From DASUMF01 sp040510575 (lineage in GTDB: Bacteria > Actinomycetota > Acidimicrobiia > IMCC26256 > DASPTH01): a stretch of DNA of 8,281 nt. Below the pieces are notes generated by a model. The model ran no database searches. It was not told the DNA's origin and worked only from the letters and a program-made list of their open reading frames with translations. The stretch lies in NCBI GenBank assembly GCA_040510575.1, contig JBEVIU010000145.1:1-8281 (forward strand). Direction: 5' to 3'. Positions 1 to 6,368 of the stretch are shown piece after piece (within the stretch, counting starts at the first letter, position 1; every line of letters begins with the position of its first letter). A program made the position numbers and the translations under genes.

Positions 1-1
1 G

Positions 2-322
2 CTGGATCAGAGCACTGGCGCGGACCTCGCCGCGCCGGTGCGCGCCGTGCTCGGTCCGTGCATCCATCCCGCGCGCTACGAGTTCGGCACCGCCGATCTC
101 GAGCGCCTCGTCGCCCGGTTCGGCCCGCACGTCGCGGGTGTCACCGAGTGGGGCACGCCGGCCTTCGACCTCCCTGCCGCGGTCACGAGCGAGCTCGCGC
201 GCGTCGGCGTGCGCGAGATCGCCGACGTCGAGGTGTGCACGGCGGAGTCGCTGCACCACTTCTCGCACCGACGCGACGGCATCACCGGCCGTCAGGCCGT
301 CGTCGTGGTGCGCACCGCGTGA
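2..322 (+). CDS. pgeF: Peptidoglycan editing factor PgeF (YfiH/laccase-domain family), C-terminal part
   Basis: The reading frame is open from the left edge, so the start and N-terminal half are missing; about 106 codons remain. The visible part matches the C-terminal third of the YfiH/DUF152 family: a VLGPCIHPARYEF segment (the family's GPxIGPxxYEV turn) near the start, and CTAESLHHFSHRRDGITGRQ close to the end (the family's FFSxRRDxxTGR motif). The catalytic His/Cys metal-site residues lie upstream in this family and cannot be checked here. Family members remove wrongly incorporated L-Ser from muropeptide precursors and were formerly called polyphenol oxidases. The TGA stop at 320-322 overlaps the GTG start of yggS, which suggests translational coupling. 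The position between the expected ftsZ and yggS-sepF is the standard one in Gram-positive dcw clusters. The family call is firm; activity is inferred. Confidence 0.9.
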   Translation: MDQSTGADLAAPVRAVLGPCIHPARYEFGTADLERLVARFGPHVAGVTEWGTPAFDLPAAVTSELARVGVREIADVEVCTAESLHHFSHRRDGITGRQAVVVVRTA

Positions 323-984
323 GCGCCGATGGTGAGACCCACGCGGCGGTGGCGGAGGCGGTGGCGGAGGTGCGCGAGCGGATCGCCGCGGCGGCGCGCC
401 GCGCCGGGCGCGATGCCGCATCGGTCACGTTGGTCGCGGCGACCAAGACGGTCGACGTCGAGCGGGTGCGCGCGGTGATCGGAGCGGGCGTGGTCGACGT
501 GGGGGAGAACCGCGCCCAGGAGCTGCTCGCGAAGGCGCCGGCGTGTGCCGACCTCCCGGCGCGCTGGCACTTCCTCGGGCAGCTCCAACGCAACAAGGTG
601 CGAGCGCTGGCCCCGCACGTGAGCTGCTGGCAGAGCATCGACCGGGTCGCGGTCGGGGAGGAGATCGCCCGCCGTGCGCCGGGGGCGAGCGTGCTCGTCG
701 AGGTCAACGTGGCGGGCGAGCCCCAGAAGGGGGGGTGCGCGCCCGGCGCCGCGCCGGCCCTCGTCGATGCACTCGCCGAGCTCGACCTCCGGGTCGTCGG
801 CCTGATGGCGGTCCCGCCGCAAGGTGACGATCCCCGCCCGTGGTTCGCTGCGCTCCGGGAGCTGGGGGCTCGGCTCGGTGTGCCCGAGCTCTCGATGGGG
901 ATGAGCAGCGACTACGAATCGGCAGTGGAGGAGGGGGCGACGATGGTGCGCGTCGGCCGGGCCCTCTTCGGAGCACGACCCTGA
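319..984 (+). CDS. yggS: YggS/PLPBP family pyridoxal-phosphate homeostasis protein
   Basis: This 221-aa protein has the usual length for the family, a single-domain type III-fold PLP carrier. It has no known enzymatic activity and buffers PLP and amino-acid pools. Motifs in order: LVAATKTV at about residues 38-45 with the PLP-binding Lys43; GENRAQEL; WHFLGQLQRNKV; the SIDR segment; VNVAGEPQKGG; GLMAVPP; and LSMGMSSDYESAV followed by VRVGRALFG, which binds the PLP phosphate. The GTG at 319 is chosen because it overlaps the pgeF stop in a GTGA junction and gives a normal N-terminus; the frame stays open further upstream, but there it only shadows pgeF. The TGA stop (982-984) is embedded in the first unit of a tandem octamer repeat. 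The yggS-sepF-yggT-divIVA order is conserved in Gram-positive bacteria. Confidence 0.95.
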   Translation: MSADGETHAAVAEAVAEVRERIAAAARRAGRDAASVTLVAATKTVDVERVRAVIGAGVVDVGENRAQELLAKAPACADLPARWHFLGQLQRNKVRALAPHVSCWQSIDRVAVGEEIARRAPGASVLVEVNVAGEPQKGGCAPGAAPALVDALAELDLRVVGLMAVPPQGDDPRPWFAALRELGARLGVPELSMGMSSDYESAVEEGATMVRVGRALFGARP

Positions 985-1032
985 ACGCCTGAACGCCTGA
1001 ACGCCTGAACGCCTGAACGCCGGCCTGAACGT
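981..1032 (+). repeat. Tandem octamer repeat, unit ctgaacgc
   Basis: Five perfect head-to-tail copies of ctgaacgc occupy 981-1020. After a 4-bp interruption (cggc) a sixth, imperfect copy (ctgaacgt) lies at 1025-1032. The first unit supplies the yggS stop codon. Because the unit is 8 bp, its TGA falls in all three plus-strand frames, so no translation can read through toward sepF. It sits wholly at the gene end and in the intergenic gap. Role unknown; replication slippage is enough to explain the copy number. Confidence 0.93.
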
Positions 1033-1041
1033 CGGCCGACG
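1030..1041. repeat. 12-bp perfect palindrome with adjacent near-copy
   Basis: cgtcggccgacg at 1030-1041 equals its own reverse complement. A near-copy of its first 11 bases (cgttggccgac) follows at 1042-1052 with one mismatch. Separately, CGGCC at 1021-1025 can pair with GGCCG at 1034-1038 around an 8-nt loop. There is no T-run afterwards, so an intrinsic terminator is unlikely. It lies 20-40 bp upstream of the candidate sepF -10 box, where an operator could sit, but in such GC-rich DNA this may be chance. Confidence 0.5.
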
Positions 1042-1071
1042 CGTTGGCCGACCCGGAACGGGCACCGACGA

Positions 1072-1097
1072 TAGGCTGACCCGCGAGGAGGGCGCAC
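1072..1097 (+). promoter_or_regulatory. Candidate sepF promoter -10 box and strong Shine-Dalgarno site
   Basis: TAGGCT at 1072-1077 fits the loose actinobacterial TANNNT -10 pattern. GAGGAGG at 1085-1091 is a strong ribosome binding site 6 nt before the ATG at 1098. This site decides the sepF start over the second ATG at 1107. No convincing -35 is seen at the right distance; the nearest TTG (1044) is too far away. The ribosome site is clear, the promoter only tentative. Confidence 0.5.
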
Positions 1098-1676
1098 ATG
1101 GCTTCAATGTGGCGTCGGGCCATGGTGTACCTGGGCCTCCAGGACGACGAGCCCGACTACAACGGCGACTACGAGTCCTACCCCGCGTACGGCGACACCG
1201 ACGCGGGGGCCGATGCTGACGGTGCCGGCGACGACTACGCCGAGCGGCCCCGTCGCGACGTGGGCTACGACGCGGAGCCCGAGCCCGCCCGTGCAGCAGT
1301 CGGCACCGAGCGCCGCGCCGCGCCCAGCCGTGGTCGCGACGACCCGGCCCAACCCCCCACGCCGCGGCCGTCGGTCGTGCGCACGATCGGCCCCACCACG
1401 GCCGCGCGGGTCCACATCGTCGAGCCCCAGAGCTTCAACGACGCCCAGGAGGTCGGCGACCGCCTGAAGGCGAACCAGCCGGTGATCCTCAACCTCCAGG
1501 GTCTGCCGAAGGAGCTCCAGCGTCGCCTCATCGACTTCTCGAGCGGCCTCGCGTATGCGGTCGGCGGGCAGATGGCGAAGGTGAACGACCAGGTGTTCCT
1601 GCTGAAGCCGAGCGACGTCGAGGTCTCCCAAGAGGAGAAGGAGCGGTTGCAGGCGCGCGGCCTCTACCAGGCCTGA
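1098..1676 (+). CDS. sepF: Cell division protein SepF
   Basis: This 192-aa cytoplasmic protein anchors and bundles FtsZ filaments at the division septum. Residues 1-14 (MASMWRRAMVYLGL) form the short amphipathic helix that targets the membrane. Residues 15-95 are an acidic, Tyr/Asp-rich then Pro/Arg-rich linker, expected to be disordered. Residues 103-176 are the SepF (DUF552) domain: RVHIVEPQSFNDAQEVGDRL, then VILNLQGL, then LIDFSSGLAYAVGGQMAKV and VFLLKPSDVEV, the usual strand-helix pattern with the conserved Gly-containing turn. A C-terminal charged helix follows. The linker is long, as in other actinobacterial SepF proteins; these species lack FtsA, so SepF is the main FtsZ membrane anchor. 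The start at 1098 has a strong ribosome site at 6 nt. The stop is 2 nt before the yggT start, indicating one transcript. Confidence 0.96.
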   Translation: MASMWRRAMVYLGLQDDEPDYNGDYESYPAYGDTDAGADADGAGDDYAERPRRDVGYDAEPEPARAAVGTERRAAPSRGRDDPAQPPTPRPSVVRTIGPTTAARVHIVEPQSFNDAQEVGDRLKANQPVILNLQGLPKELQRRLIDFSSGLAYAVGGQMAKVNDQVFLLKPSDVEVSQEEKERLQARGLYQA

Positions 1677-1678
1677 GC

Positions 1679-1927
1679 ATGAGCGCCATCCTCGTCTGGG
1701 TCCTGACCGTCTACCTGGTGATCCTCGCGGGACGCGCCGTGTTGTCCTGGTTCCCCGTCCGCTCCGGCACCTTCCTCGCCGGCCTCAATTCCCTGTTGTT
1801 CGACCTCACCGAGCCCGTGCTGCGGCCGGTGCGGCGGGTGATCCCACCAGCTGGAATGCTCGACACGTCCTTTCTCGTCGTGTTCGTCGGGATCATGATC
1901 CTCCGCGGCGTGGTGGCCAGTAGCTGA
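1679..1927 (+). CDS. YggT family integral membrane protein
   Basis: This 82-aa protein has one YggT domain with two predicted membrane segments: roughly residues 3-24 (AILVWVLTVYLVILAGRAVL) and about 61-79 (DTSFLVVFVGIMILRGVVA). Between them is the family loop with SWFP and the signature LTEPVLRPVRRVIPP (about 42-56). In B. subtilis (YlmG) and plastids, members are encoded beside sepF and linked to division or nucleoid and plastid partitioning; the biochemical role is not settled. Many proteobacterial YggT proteins carry two such repeats, whereas this one has a single repeat as is usual in Gram-positives. The ATG lies 2 nt after the sepF stop, so it is probably translated by coupling; no independent promoter is seen. 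Confidence 0.93.
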   Translation: MSAILVWVLTVYLVILAGRAVLSWFPVRSGTFLAGLNSLLFDLTEPVLRPVRRVIPPAGMLDTSFLVVFVGIMILRGVVASS

Positions 1928-1946
1928 GCCCCAGTCGGGTTGCCGG

Positions 1947-1971
1947 CATCGATCGCGGTCCTCGATCGATG
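1947..1971. promoter_or_regulatory. Perfect 9-bp inverted repeat upstream of divIVA (possible operator or hairpin)
   Basis: CATCGATCG at 1947-1955 is the exact reverse complement of CGATCGATG at 1963-1971, with a 7-nt spacer (cggtcct). It lies 19 bp after the yggT stop and ends 14 bp before a TANNNT box for divIVA, so its right arm covers the -35 position. A stretch of G rather than T follows, which argues against an intrinsic terminator and favours a protein-binding dyad or an RNA processing hairpin. Nested GATC sites raise the chance that the symmetry is partly coincidental. Confidence 0.5.
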
Positions 1972-1984
1972 GGGGGTCCGTCGC

Positions 1985-1998
1985 TACCATGACCATCA
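1985..1998 (+). promoter_or_regulatory. Candidate divIVA -10 box giving a leaderless transcript
   Basis: TACCAT at 1985-1990 fits the TANNNT -10 pattern. Transcription 7-8 nt downstream would start on the A of the ATG at 1998, giving a leaderless mRNA, which is common in actinobacteria. No good Shine-Dalgarno site precedes either 1989 or 1998. The ATG at 1989 overlaps the -10 box itself and is therefore disfavoured as the start. No clear -35 is visible. Confidence 0.45.
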
Positions 1999-3122
1999 TG
2001 GATGTGACTCCTCAAGAGCTTCGCGGCAGCGAGATCAAGGAAGCGTGGCGCGGGTACCACCGCGACGAGGTCGATGAGCTCCTCGAGCGCGCGGCCGTCA
2101 CGATCGAGAACCTCGGCCAACAGCTCAGCACCGCGAGCTCGCGGCCCGCGCCCGAGCCGGCAGCCGCGTCGGTGCCGGTCAACCGCGACGACGCCGAGAT
2201 GCTGCAACGCACCTTGTTGCTCGCACAGCGCGCGGCCGACGACGCAGTGAACGAGGCGCAGGCCCAGGCCCGCAAGCTCATCGAAGACTCCGAGGCGCGG
2301 GCGCAGGCGCTCGTGGGCGAAGCGGAGGCGAGTGCCCGCCGGATCGCCGAGAGCGAGCGCCGTCGCCTCGAGTCGGAGATCCAGGATCTCGCCACCCGGC
2401 GCGACACCTTGCAGGCCGACGCCGACGCGCTCGAGGAGTACGCGAGCGCGTACCGCGATCGCGTGCGGGCCGCCATCGAGGCCGATCTCGATCGGATCGG
2501 CAGCGGCGCCATCGAACCGCCCGGTGCCCGGCCCGAGATCCACGAGGTGGATGTCACGCCGGCCCCCGTGGTCGCCGCGGTCCGCGAGCCCGATCCCGCG
2601 CCCGAGCCCGAGATCGACGCGGAGCCCGACCACGACCGCGGCGCACAGTCCGAGCGCTACGGCGGCGACACCCGTGCGATCACGATCGACGCGCCGAGCG
2701 CCAGCGCGCTGGCGGCCGAGTCGATGCCGTCGGCGTCACCCGTGGCCGCCCCGCCCCGACCGGCCGAGCCCGAGTGGCCGCCGCCTGCGTCGCAAGCCGG
2801 TACCTCCAGCGCACCGATGGCGAGCAGCTCGTGGTTGTCGGCCAACGAAGACTGGGCGTCGAGTGACACGGCGCTCGAGACCGCGTTCGACGACCCGCCG
2901 CCGTGGGAGCAGGCCACTGCGACCCATGAGGCGTTCGCGTCCGACGTGCCGATGGAAGCGACCAGTGTCGACAGCGACTCGCTCGACGACGACGCGTTCT
3001 TCGCGTCGTTGCGTGATGCGGTGCGCGATGACGAGCCGCTCGGGCCCCGCGACGACGAGCCGACGGCGTTCTTCGACGACGAGCTCGCCGACGACCGTCG
3101 TCGGTTCCGCCGTCGCCGCTAG
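1998..3122 (+). CDS. DivIVA/Wag31-like polar growth scaffold protein
   Basis: This 374-aa coiled-coil protein is expected at the cell poles and septum, where DivIVA-type proteins bind curved membrane and recruit cell-wall machinery. Residues 1-45 form the N-terminal DivIVA domain (ELRGSEIKEAWRGYHRDEVDELLERA, split here as ELRGSEIKEAW at 7-17 and RGYHRDEVDELLERA at 18-32). Residues about 62-168 are a long Ala/Glu/Arg-rich coiled coil. Residues 170-330 are a Pro/Ala/Asp/Glu-rich disordered region. The end is acidic, with repeated DDEP and DD(D/E) clusters and FF pairs (334-335, 358-359), then an abrupt basic tail RRRFRRRR (367-374). It is longer than typical Wag31 (about 260 aa) because of this tail. 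The start at 1998 is preferred over the ATG at 1989, 3 codons upstream. The gene ends 27 bp from the convergent ileS stop. DivIVA membership is well supported by the motif and by position after sepF-yggT; the exact role is inferred. Confidence 0.85.
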   Translation: MDVTPQELRGSEIKEAWRGYHRDEVDELLERAAVTIENLGQQLSTASSRPAPEPAAASVPVNRDDAEMLQRTLLLAQRAADDAVNEAQAQARKLIEDSEARAQALVGEAEASARRIAESERRRLESEIQDLATRRDTLQADADALEEYASAYRDRVRAAIEADLDRIGSGAIEPPGARPEIHEVDVTPAPVVAAVREPDPAPEPEIDAEPDHDRGAQSERYGGDTRAITIDAPSASALAAESMPSASPVAAPPRPAEPEWPPPASQAGTSSAPMASSSWLSANEDWASSDTALETAFDDPPPWEQATATHEAFASDVPMEATSVDSDSLDDDAFFASLRDAVRDDEPLGPRDDEPTAFFDDELADDRRRFRRRR

Positions 3123-3149
3123 AGCTCTCGACTCGCGCGTCGCGACTCG

Positions 3150-6100
3150 CTACACGCGTTCGATCGACACGCCGACGGCATCGCCGTCGATCTCCGCCGT
3201 GTGCGATGCGTCGTCGGGGACGCGGTCACCTGCGACCAGCTCGAACTCGACCGCCAGCACCTCGCGCGCGATCCAGTCACGGTGCGCGTGCGCGGCAGCC
3301 TCGATCCGGCCACCGGCCCAGAGCTGGAGGCGGATTCGGTCGGCGATCTCGAGCCCGTCCTGCTTGCGGGTGTCGTTCACGAGTCGGATGATCTCGCGCG
3401 CGATGCCCTCGGCGCGCAGCTCGTCGTCGAGCGCCGTGTCGAGCGCCACCGCGTAGCCGTTGCCCTGCGCGAGCGCGAGCTCCTCGTGCGCCCGGGCACG
3501 CACCTCGACGTCGTCGGGTTCGAGGCTCACCGTGGTGCCGTCCGGGAGCGCGAGCTCGTACGAACCGTCGTCGGTGATCGCGCGCAGCACGGCAGCGGGA
3601 TCGACGGTCGTGAGCGCGTCCTTCACCAGCGGCATGCGCTTCCCGACCTTGGGCCCGAGGGTGCGGAAATTCGGCAGCACCACGTGGTCGAGCAGGCCTT
3701 CGAGATCGGTGACGTACTCGAGCGTCTTCACGTTCAGCGCGTCGGCGATCTCACGAGTGACCTCGGCGGAGAAGCGCGCGCCGCCCGGCACCATGACGAT
3801 CGCCCGGCGCAGGGGTTGGCGCACCTTCACCTTCGACTCGGTGCGGGCCGAGAGCCCGAGTGAGACGACCTCGCGGGCGCGTGTGATCTCGGCTTCGAGC
3901 TCGGAGTCGATGGCGTCGACGTCGGCAGTCGGCCAGTCGGAGAGGTGCACCGACTCGTCGGTGAGGCCGAGGGCGCGATGGAGCTCGTCGGCGAGGAACG
4001 GGGTGAACGGCGCGAGGAGCAACGCGATGGTCGACAGCGCTTCGTGGAGGGTGGCGTGCGCGTCGGCGTCGTTGCTGTTCCAGAAGCGCGACCGTGAGCG
4101 ACGGACGTACCAGTTCGAGAGGTCGTCGACGCACGACTCGAGTGCCTGCGCGGCGCGCAGCGCGTCGAACGTCTCCAGCGAGTCGGTGACCGTGCGAACC
4201 GTCGAGTGCAGCCGCGAGCGGATCCAACGATCGAGGACCGCGGTGGGCGCGGGGCGTTCGGCGGTGTCGGTCGATGCGGGCTCCCAGCCGTCGAGGGTCG
4301 CGTAGGTCACGAAGAACCGGTAGGTCTCCCACAGCGTGACGAGCACGCGTCGTGTCGACTCGTCGATCCCCGCCTCGGACACCCGCTTGACCGTCCACGG
4401 CGAGCTGGTCGACGCGAAGTTCCACCGCAGCGCGTCGGCGCCGCGGGAGTCGAGGATGGTCCACGGGTCGATCACGTTGCCCCGCGACTTGGACATCTTC
4501 TGGCCGTCCTGGTCGACGAGCAGCCCGAGGCACAGCACGTTGCGGTACGGCGCGCGGTCGAACACGAGCGTGTTGACCGCGAGCAAGGAGTAGAACCACC
4601 CGCGCGTCTGGTCGATCGCCTCGCAGATGAAGTCGGCCGGGAAGCTCGCCGCGAACTGCTCGCTGTGCTCGAACGGCGCGTGGAACTGCGCGGCGGGCAT
4701 CGATCCGGAGTCGAACCACGCGTCGAGCACCGGCTCGACCCGGTGCGCCCGGCCTCCGCACTCCGAGCAGGTGAGCACGACGTCGTCGACGGCGGGGCGG
4801 TGGAGGTCGAGGTCGGTCAGCTCGCGCCCGGCGCGTTCCGACAGCTCGGCGACCGAGCCGATGCAGTGGTCGTGGCCGCAGTCGTCGCAGCGCCACACGG
4901 GGAGCGGCGTGCCCCAGAAGCGATCGCGCGAGAGCGCCCAGTCGACGTTGTTCTCGAGCCAGTCGCCGAAGCGGCCGCGCTTGATGTGCTCCGGGTGCCA
5001 GGTGACCTGTTCGTTCTCGGCGAGCAGCTGCTCGCGGTGCGCCGACGTGCGCGCGAACCAGGTGGGCTTCGCCCAGTACACGAGGGGAGTGCTGCACCGC
5101 CAGCAGTGCGGGTAGGAGTGGGTGTAGTCGACCACCTTCACCACCAACCCGGCCGCGCTGAGGTCGTCGATGATCCTCGGGTCGGTGTCCTTCACGAAGG
5201 TGCGCGAGTACGGGACCCGCGGGTCGATGAAGGTGGCGGCCGGCCCGACCGGGTTCAGCATCGGGAGGCCTTCGCGTTCGGCGACGTCACGGTCGATCTC
5301 ACCGAACGCGGGTGCGAGGTGCACGATGCCCGAGCCGTCGTCGACCGTGACGAAGTCGTCGGCCACCACACGCGGCACATACGGGGTCGTGGCGTCGTCG
5401 TCGAAGGGGAGCAGCTCGAACGGACGCGTGTAGTGCAGCCCCACCAGGTCGGACGCGGCGAGCGTGTCGACGATGACCGCGTCGTCGCCCAGCACGTCGC
5501 TGACCCGTGCTGCGGCGAGCACGACGTCGCGCGAGCCGTCGCCGAGGCGCGCGCGCACGTACTCGAGGTCGGGGCCGACTGCGGCGCCGACGTTCGACAC
5601 GAGCGTCCACGGCGTGGTGGTCCACACGAGCAGGTCGAAGTCGCGATCGGGCACCGGGAACCGCACGTAGACCGAGGGTTCCGTGACGTCGCGGTACGCA
5701 CCTGGTTGGCCGAGCTCGTGGCTCGACAGCGCGGTGCCACACCGCCCGCAGTAGGGCACGACCTTGGTGCCCTCGTAGATGTCGCCGTGGTCCCACATCT
5801 GGCGGAACTGCCACCAGACGCTCTCGATGAACTCGTTGGAGAGGGTCCAGTACGCGTCGGTGGTGTCGAGCCACATGCCGATGCGCGACGTGAGCGACGA
5901 CCAGTCCTCGACGTAGCGGTGCACGGAGTTGCGGCACCGCTCGTTGAACTCGGCGATCCCGAAGTCTTCGATCTGGTGCTTGCTCGTGAAGCCGAGCTCC
6001 TTCTCGACCTCGACCTCGACCGGGAGACCGTGGCAGTCCCACCCTGCCTTGCGGGCCACGTAGCGGCCCCGCATCGTGTGGAATCGGGGGTAGAGGTCCT

Positions 6101-6293
6101 TGAAGAGCCGGGCCCAGACGTGATGGATCCCAGGGCGCCCGTTGGCGGTCGGCGGGCCCTCGTAGAACACCCACTCCGGAGCGCCCTTGCGCCGCCGCAG
6201 GCTCTCCTCGAACACGTCGTCGTGCCGCCAACGCTCGAGCACCGTCTGCTCGAGCGCGACGAGATCGAACGCGCCGACCGGTTCGAAGGGCAT
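3150..6293 (-). CDS. ileS: Isoleucyl-tRNA synthetase, type 2 (IleRS2) with GIHH signature
   Basis: This 1047-aa cytoplasmic class I enzyme charges tRNA-Ile with isoleucine using ATP. In order: N-terminal YEGPPTANG (44-52), then GIHH (55-58) in place of the HIGH signature; GWDCHGLPVE (84-93); the CP1 editing domain with WTTTPWTLVSN (224-234) and GSGIVHLAPAFGE (320-332) followed by Asp334; Cys pairs CGRC (182-185), CWRC (397-400), CDDC (469-472) and CSEC (509-512); DAWFDSGSMP (524-533); EAIDQTRGWFYSLL (558-571); KMSKS at 599-603; and an anticodon-binding helical domain with SNWYVRRSRSRFW (726-738). The C-terminus ends with the long extension typical of IleRS2 rather than the zinc-binding tail of IleRS1. 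Editing appears intact. The gene runs opposite to its neighbours. The ATG at 6293 gives the family N-terminus and follows a TAGAGT box by 6 nt, suggesting a leaderless mRNA. No T-box leader is seen. Confidence 0.97.
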   Translation of the reverse strand: MPFEPVGAFDLVALEQTVLERWRHDDVFEESLRRRKGAPEWVFYEGPPTANGRPGIHHVWARLFKDLYPRFHTMRGRYVARKAGWDCHGLPVEVEVEKELGFTSKHQIEDFGIAEFNERCRNSVHRYVEDWSSLTSRIGMWLDTTDAYWTLSNEFIESVWWQFRQMWDHGDIYEGTKVVPYCGRCGTALSSHELGQPGAYRDVTEPSVYVRFPVPDRDFDLLVWTTTPWTLVSNVGAAVGPDLEYVRARLGDGSRDVVLAAARVSDVLGDDAVIVDTLAASDLVGLHYTRPFELLPFDDDATTPYVPRVVADDFVTVDDGSGIVHLAPAFGEIDRDVAEREGLPMLNPVGPAATFIDPRVPYSRTFVKDTDPRIIDDLSAAGLVVKVVDYTHSYPHCWRCSTPLVYWAKPTWFARTSAHREQLLAENEQVTWHPEHIKRGRFGDWLENNVDWALSRDRFWGTPLPVWRCDDCGHDHCIGSVAELSERAGRELTDLDLHRPAVDDVVLTCSECGGRAHRVEPVLDAWFDSGSMPAAQFHAPFEHSEQFAASFPADFICEAIDQTRGWFYSLLAVNTLVFDRAPYRNVLCLGLLVDQDGQKMSKSRGNVIDPWTILDSRGADALRWNFASTSSPWTVKRVSEAGIDESTRRVLVTLWETYRFFVTYATLDGWEPASTDTAERPAPTAVLDRWIRSRLHSTVRTVTDSLETFDALRAAQALESCVDDLSNWYVRRSRSRFWNSNDADAHATLHEALSTIALLLAPFTPFLADELHRALGLTDESVHLSDWPTADVDAIDSELEAEITRAREVVSLGLSARTESKVKVRQPLRRAIVMVPGGARFSAEVTREIADALNVKTLEYVTDLEGLLDHVVLPNFRTLGPKVGKRMPLVKDALTTVDPAAVLRAITDDGSYELALPDGTTVSLEPDDVEVRARAHEELALAQGNGYAVALDTALDDELRAEGIAREIIRLVNDTRKQDGLEIADRIRLQLWAGGRIEAAAHAHRDWIAREVLAVEFELVAGDRVPDDASHTAEIDGDAVGVSIERV

Positions 6294-6368
6294 CCCCGTA
6301 CTCTACGGTCGACGCCGCGGCGCACCCCGGGCACTATGCTCCACCGCTCGCTCCCCAGGGGAAGTGCG
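6294..6368. promoter_or_regulatory. Divergent promoter region between ileS and the DksA-like gene
   Basis: This 75-bp gap must hold promoters for both directions. On the minus strand, TAGAGT (6305-6300) ends 6 nt before the ileS ATG, so transcription probably starts at the ATG itself. On the plus strand, TATGCT (6335-6340) is a candidate -10 box; a start near 6347 would give a leader of about 22 nt containing AGGGGAAG (6357-6364), a ribosome site suited to the ATG at 6369. No good -35 hexamer is seen on either strand. The gap is too short for an ileS T-box riboswitch. Confidence 0.5.

Noticed and set aside
981..1032. CRISPR-like or attachment-site array
   Set aside because: Units are 8 bp with no spacers and no cas or integrase genes nearby; it is a simple tandem repeat.
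1893..2633. Minus-strand open frame antisense to divIVA
   Set aside because: No domain or start signal; divIVA in this region has clear family motifs.
3123..3149. Bidirectional terminator between divIVA and ileS
   Set aside because: Only a 5-bp stem with a 3-nt loop (3133-3145), a short agagctct palindrome and a direct repeat cgactcgc are present. There is no T-run on either strand.
4206..6368. Long plus-strand open frame antisense to ileS that continues in frame into the DksA-like gene
   Set aside because: It is a high-GC shadow of ileS with no recognisable domain. Only the part from 6369 has a ribosome site and a family match.
6336..6368. Earlier start for the DksA-like gene at the ATG at 6336
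   Set aside because: This ATG lies within the likely -10 box TATGCT and has no ribosome site; 6369 has both spacing and a site.
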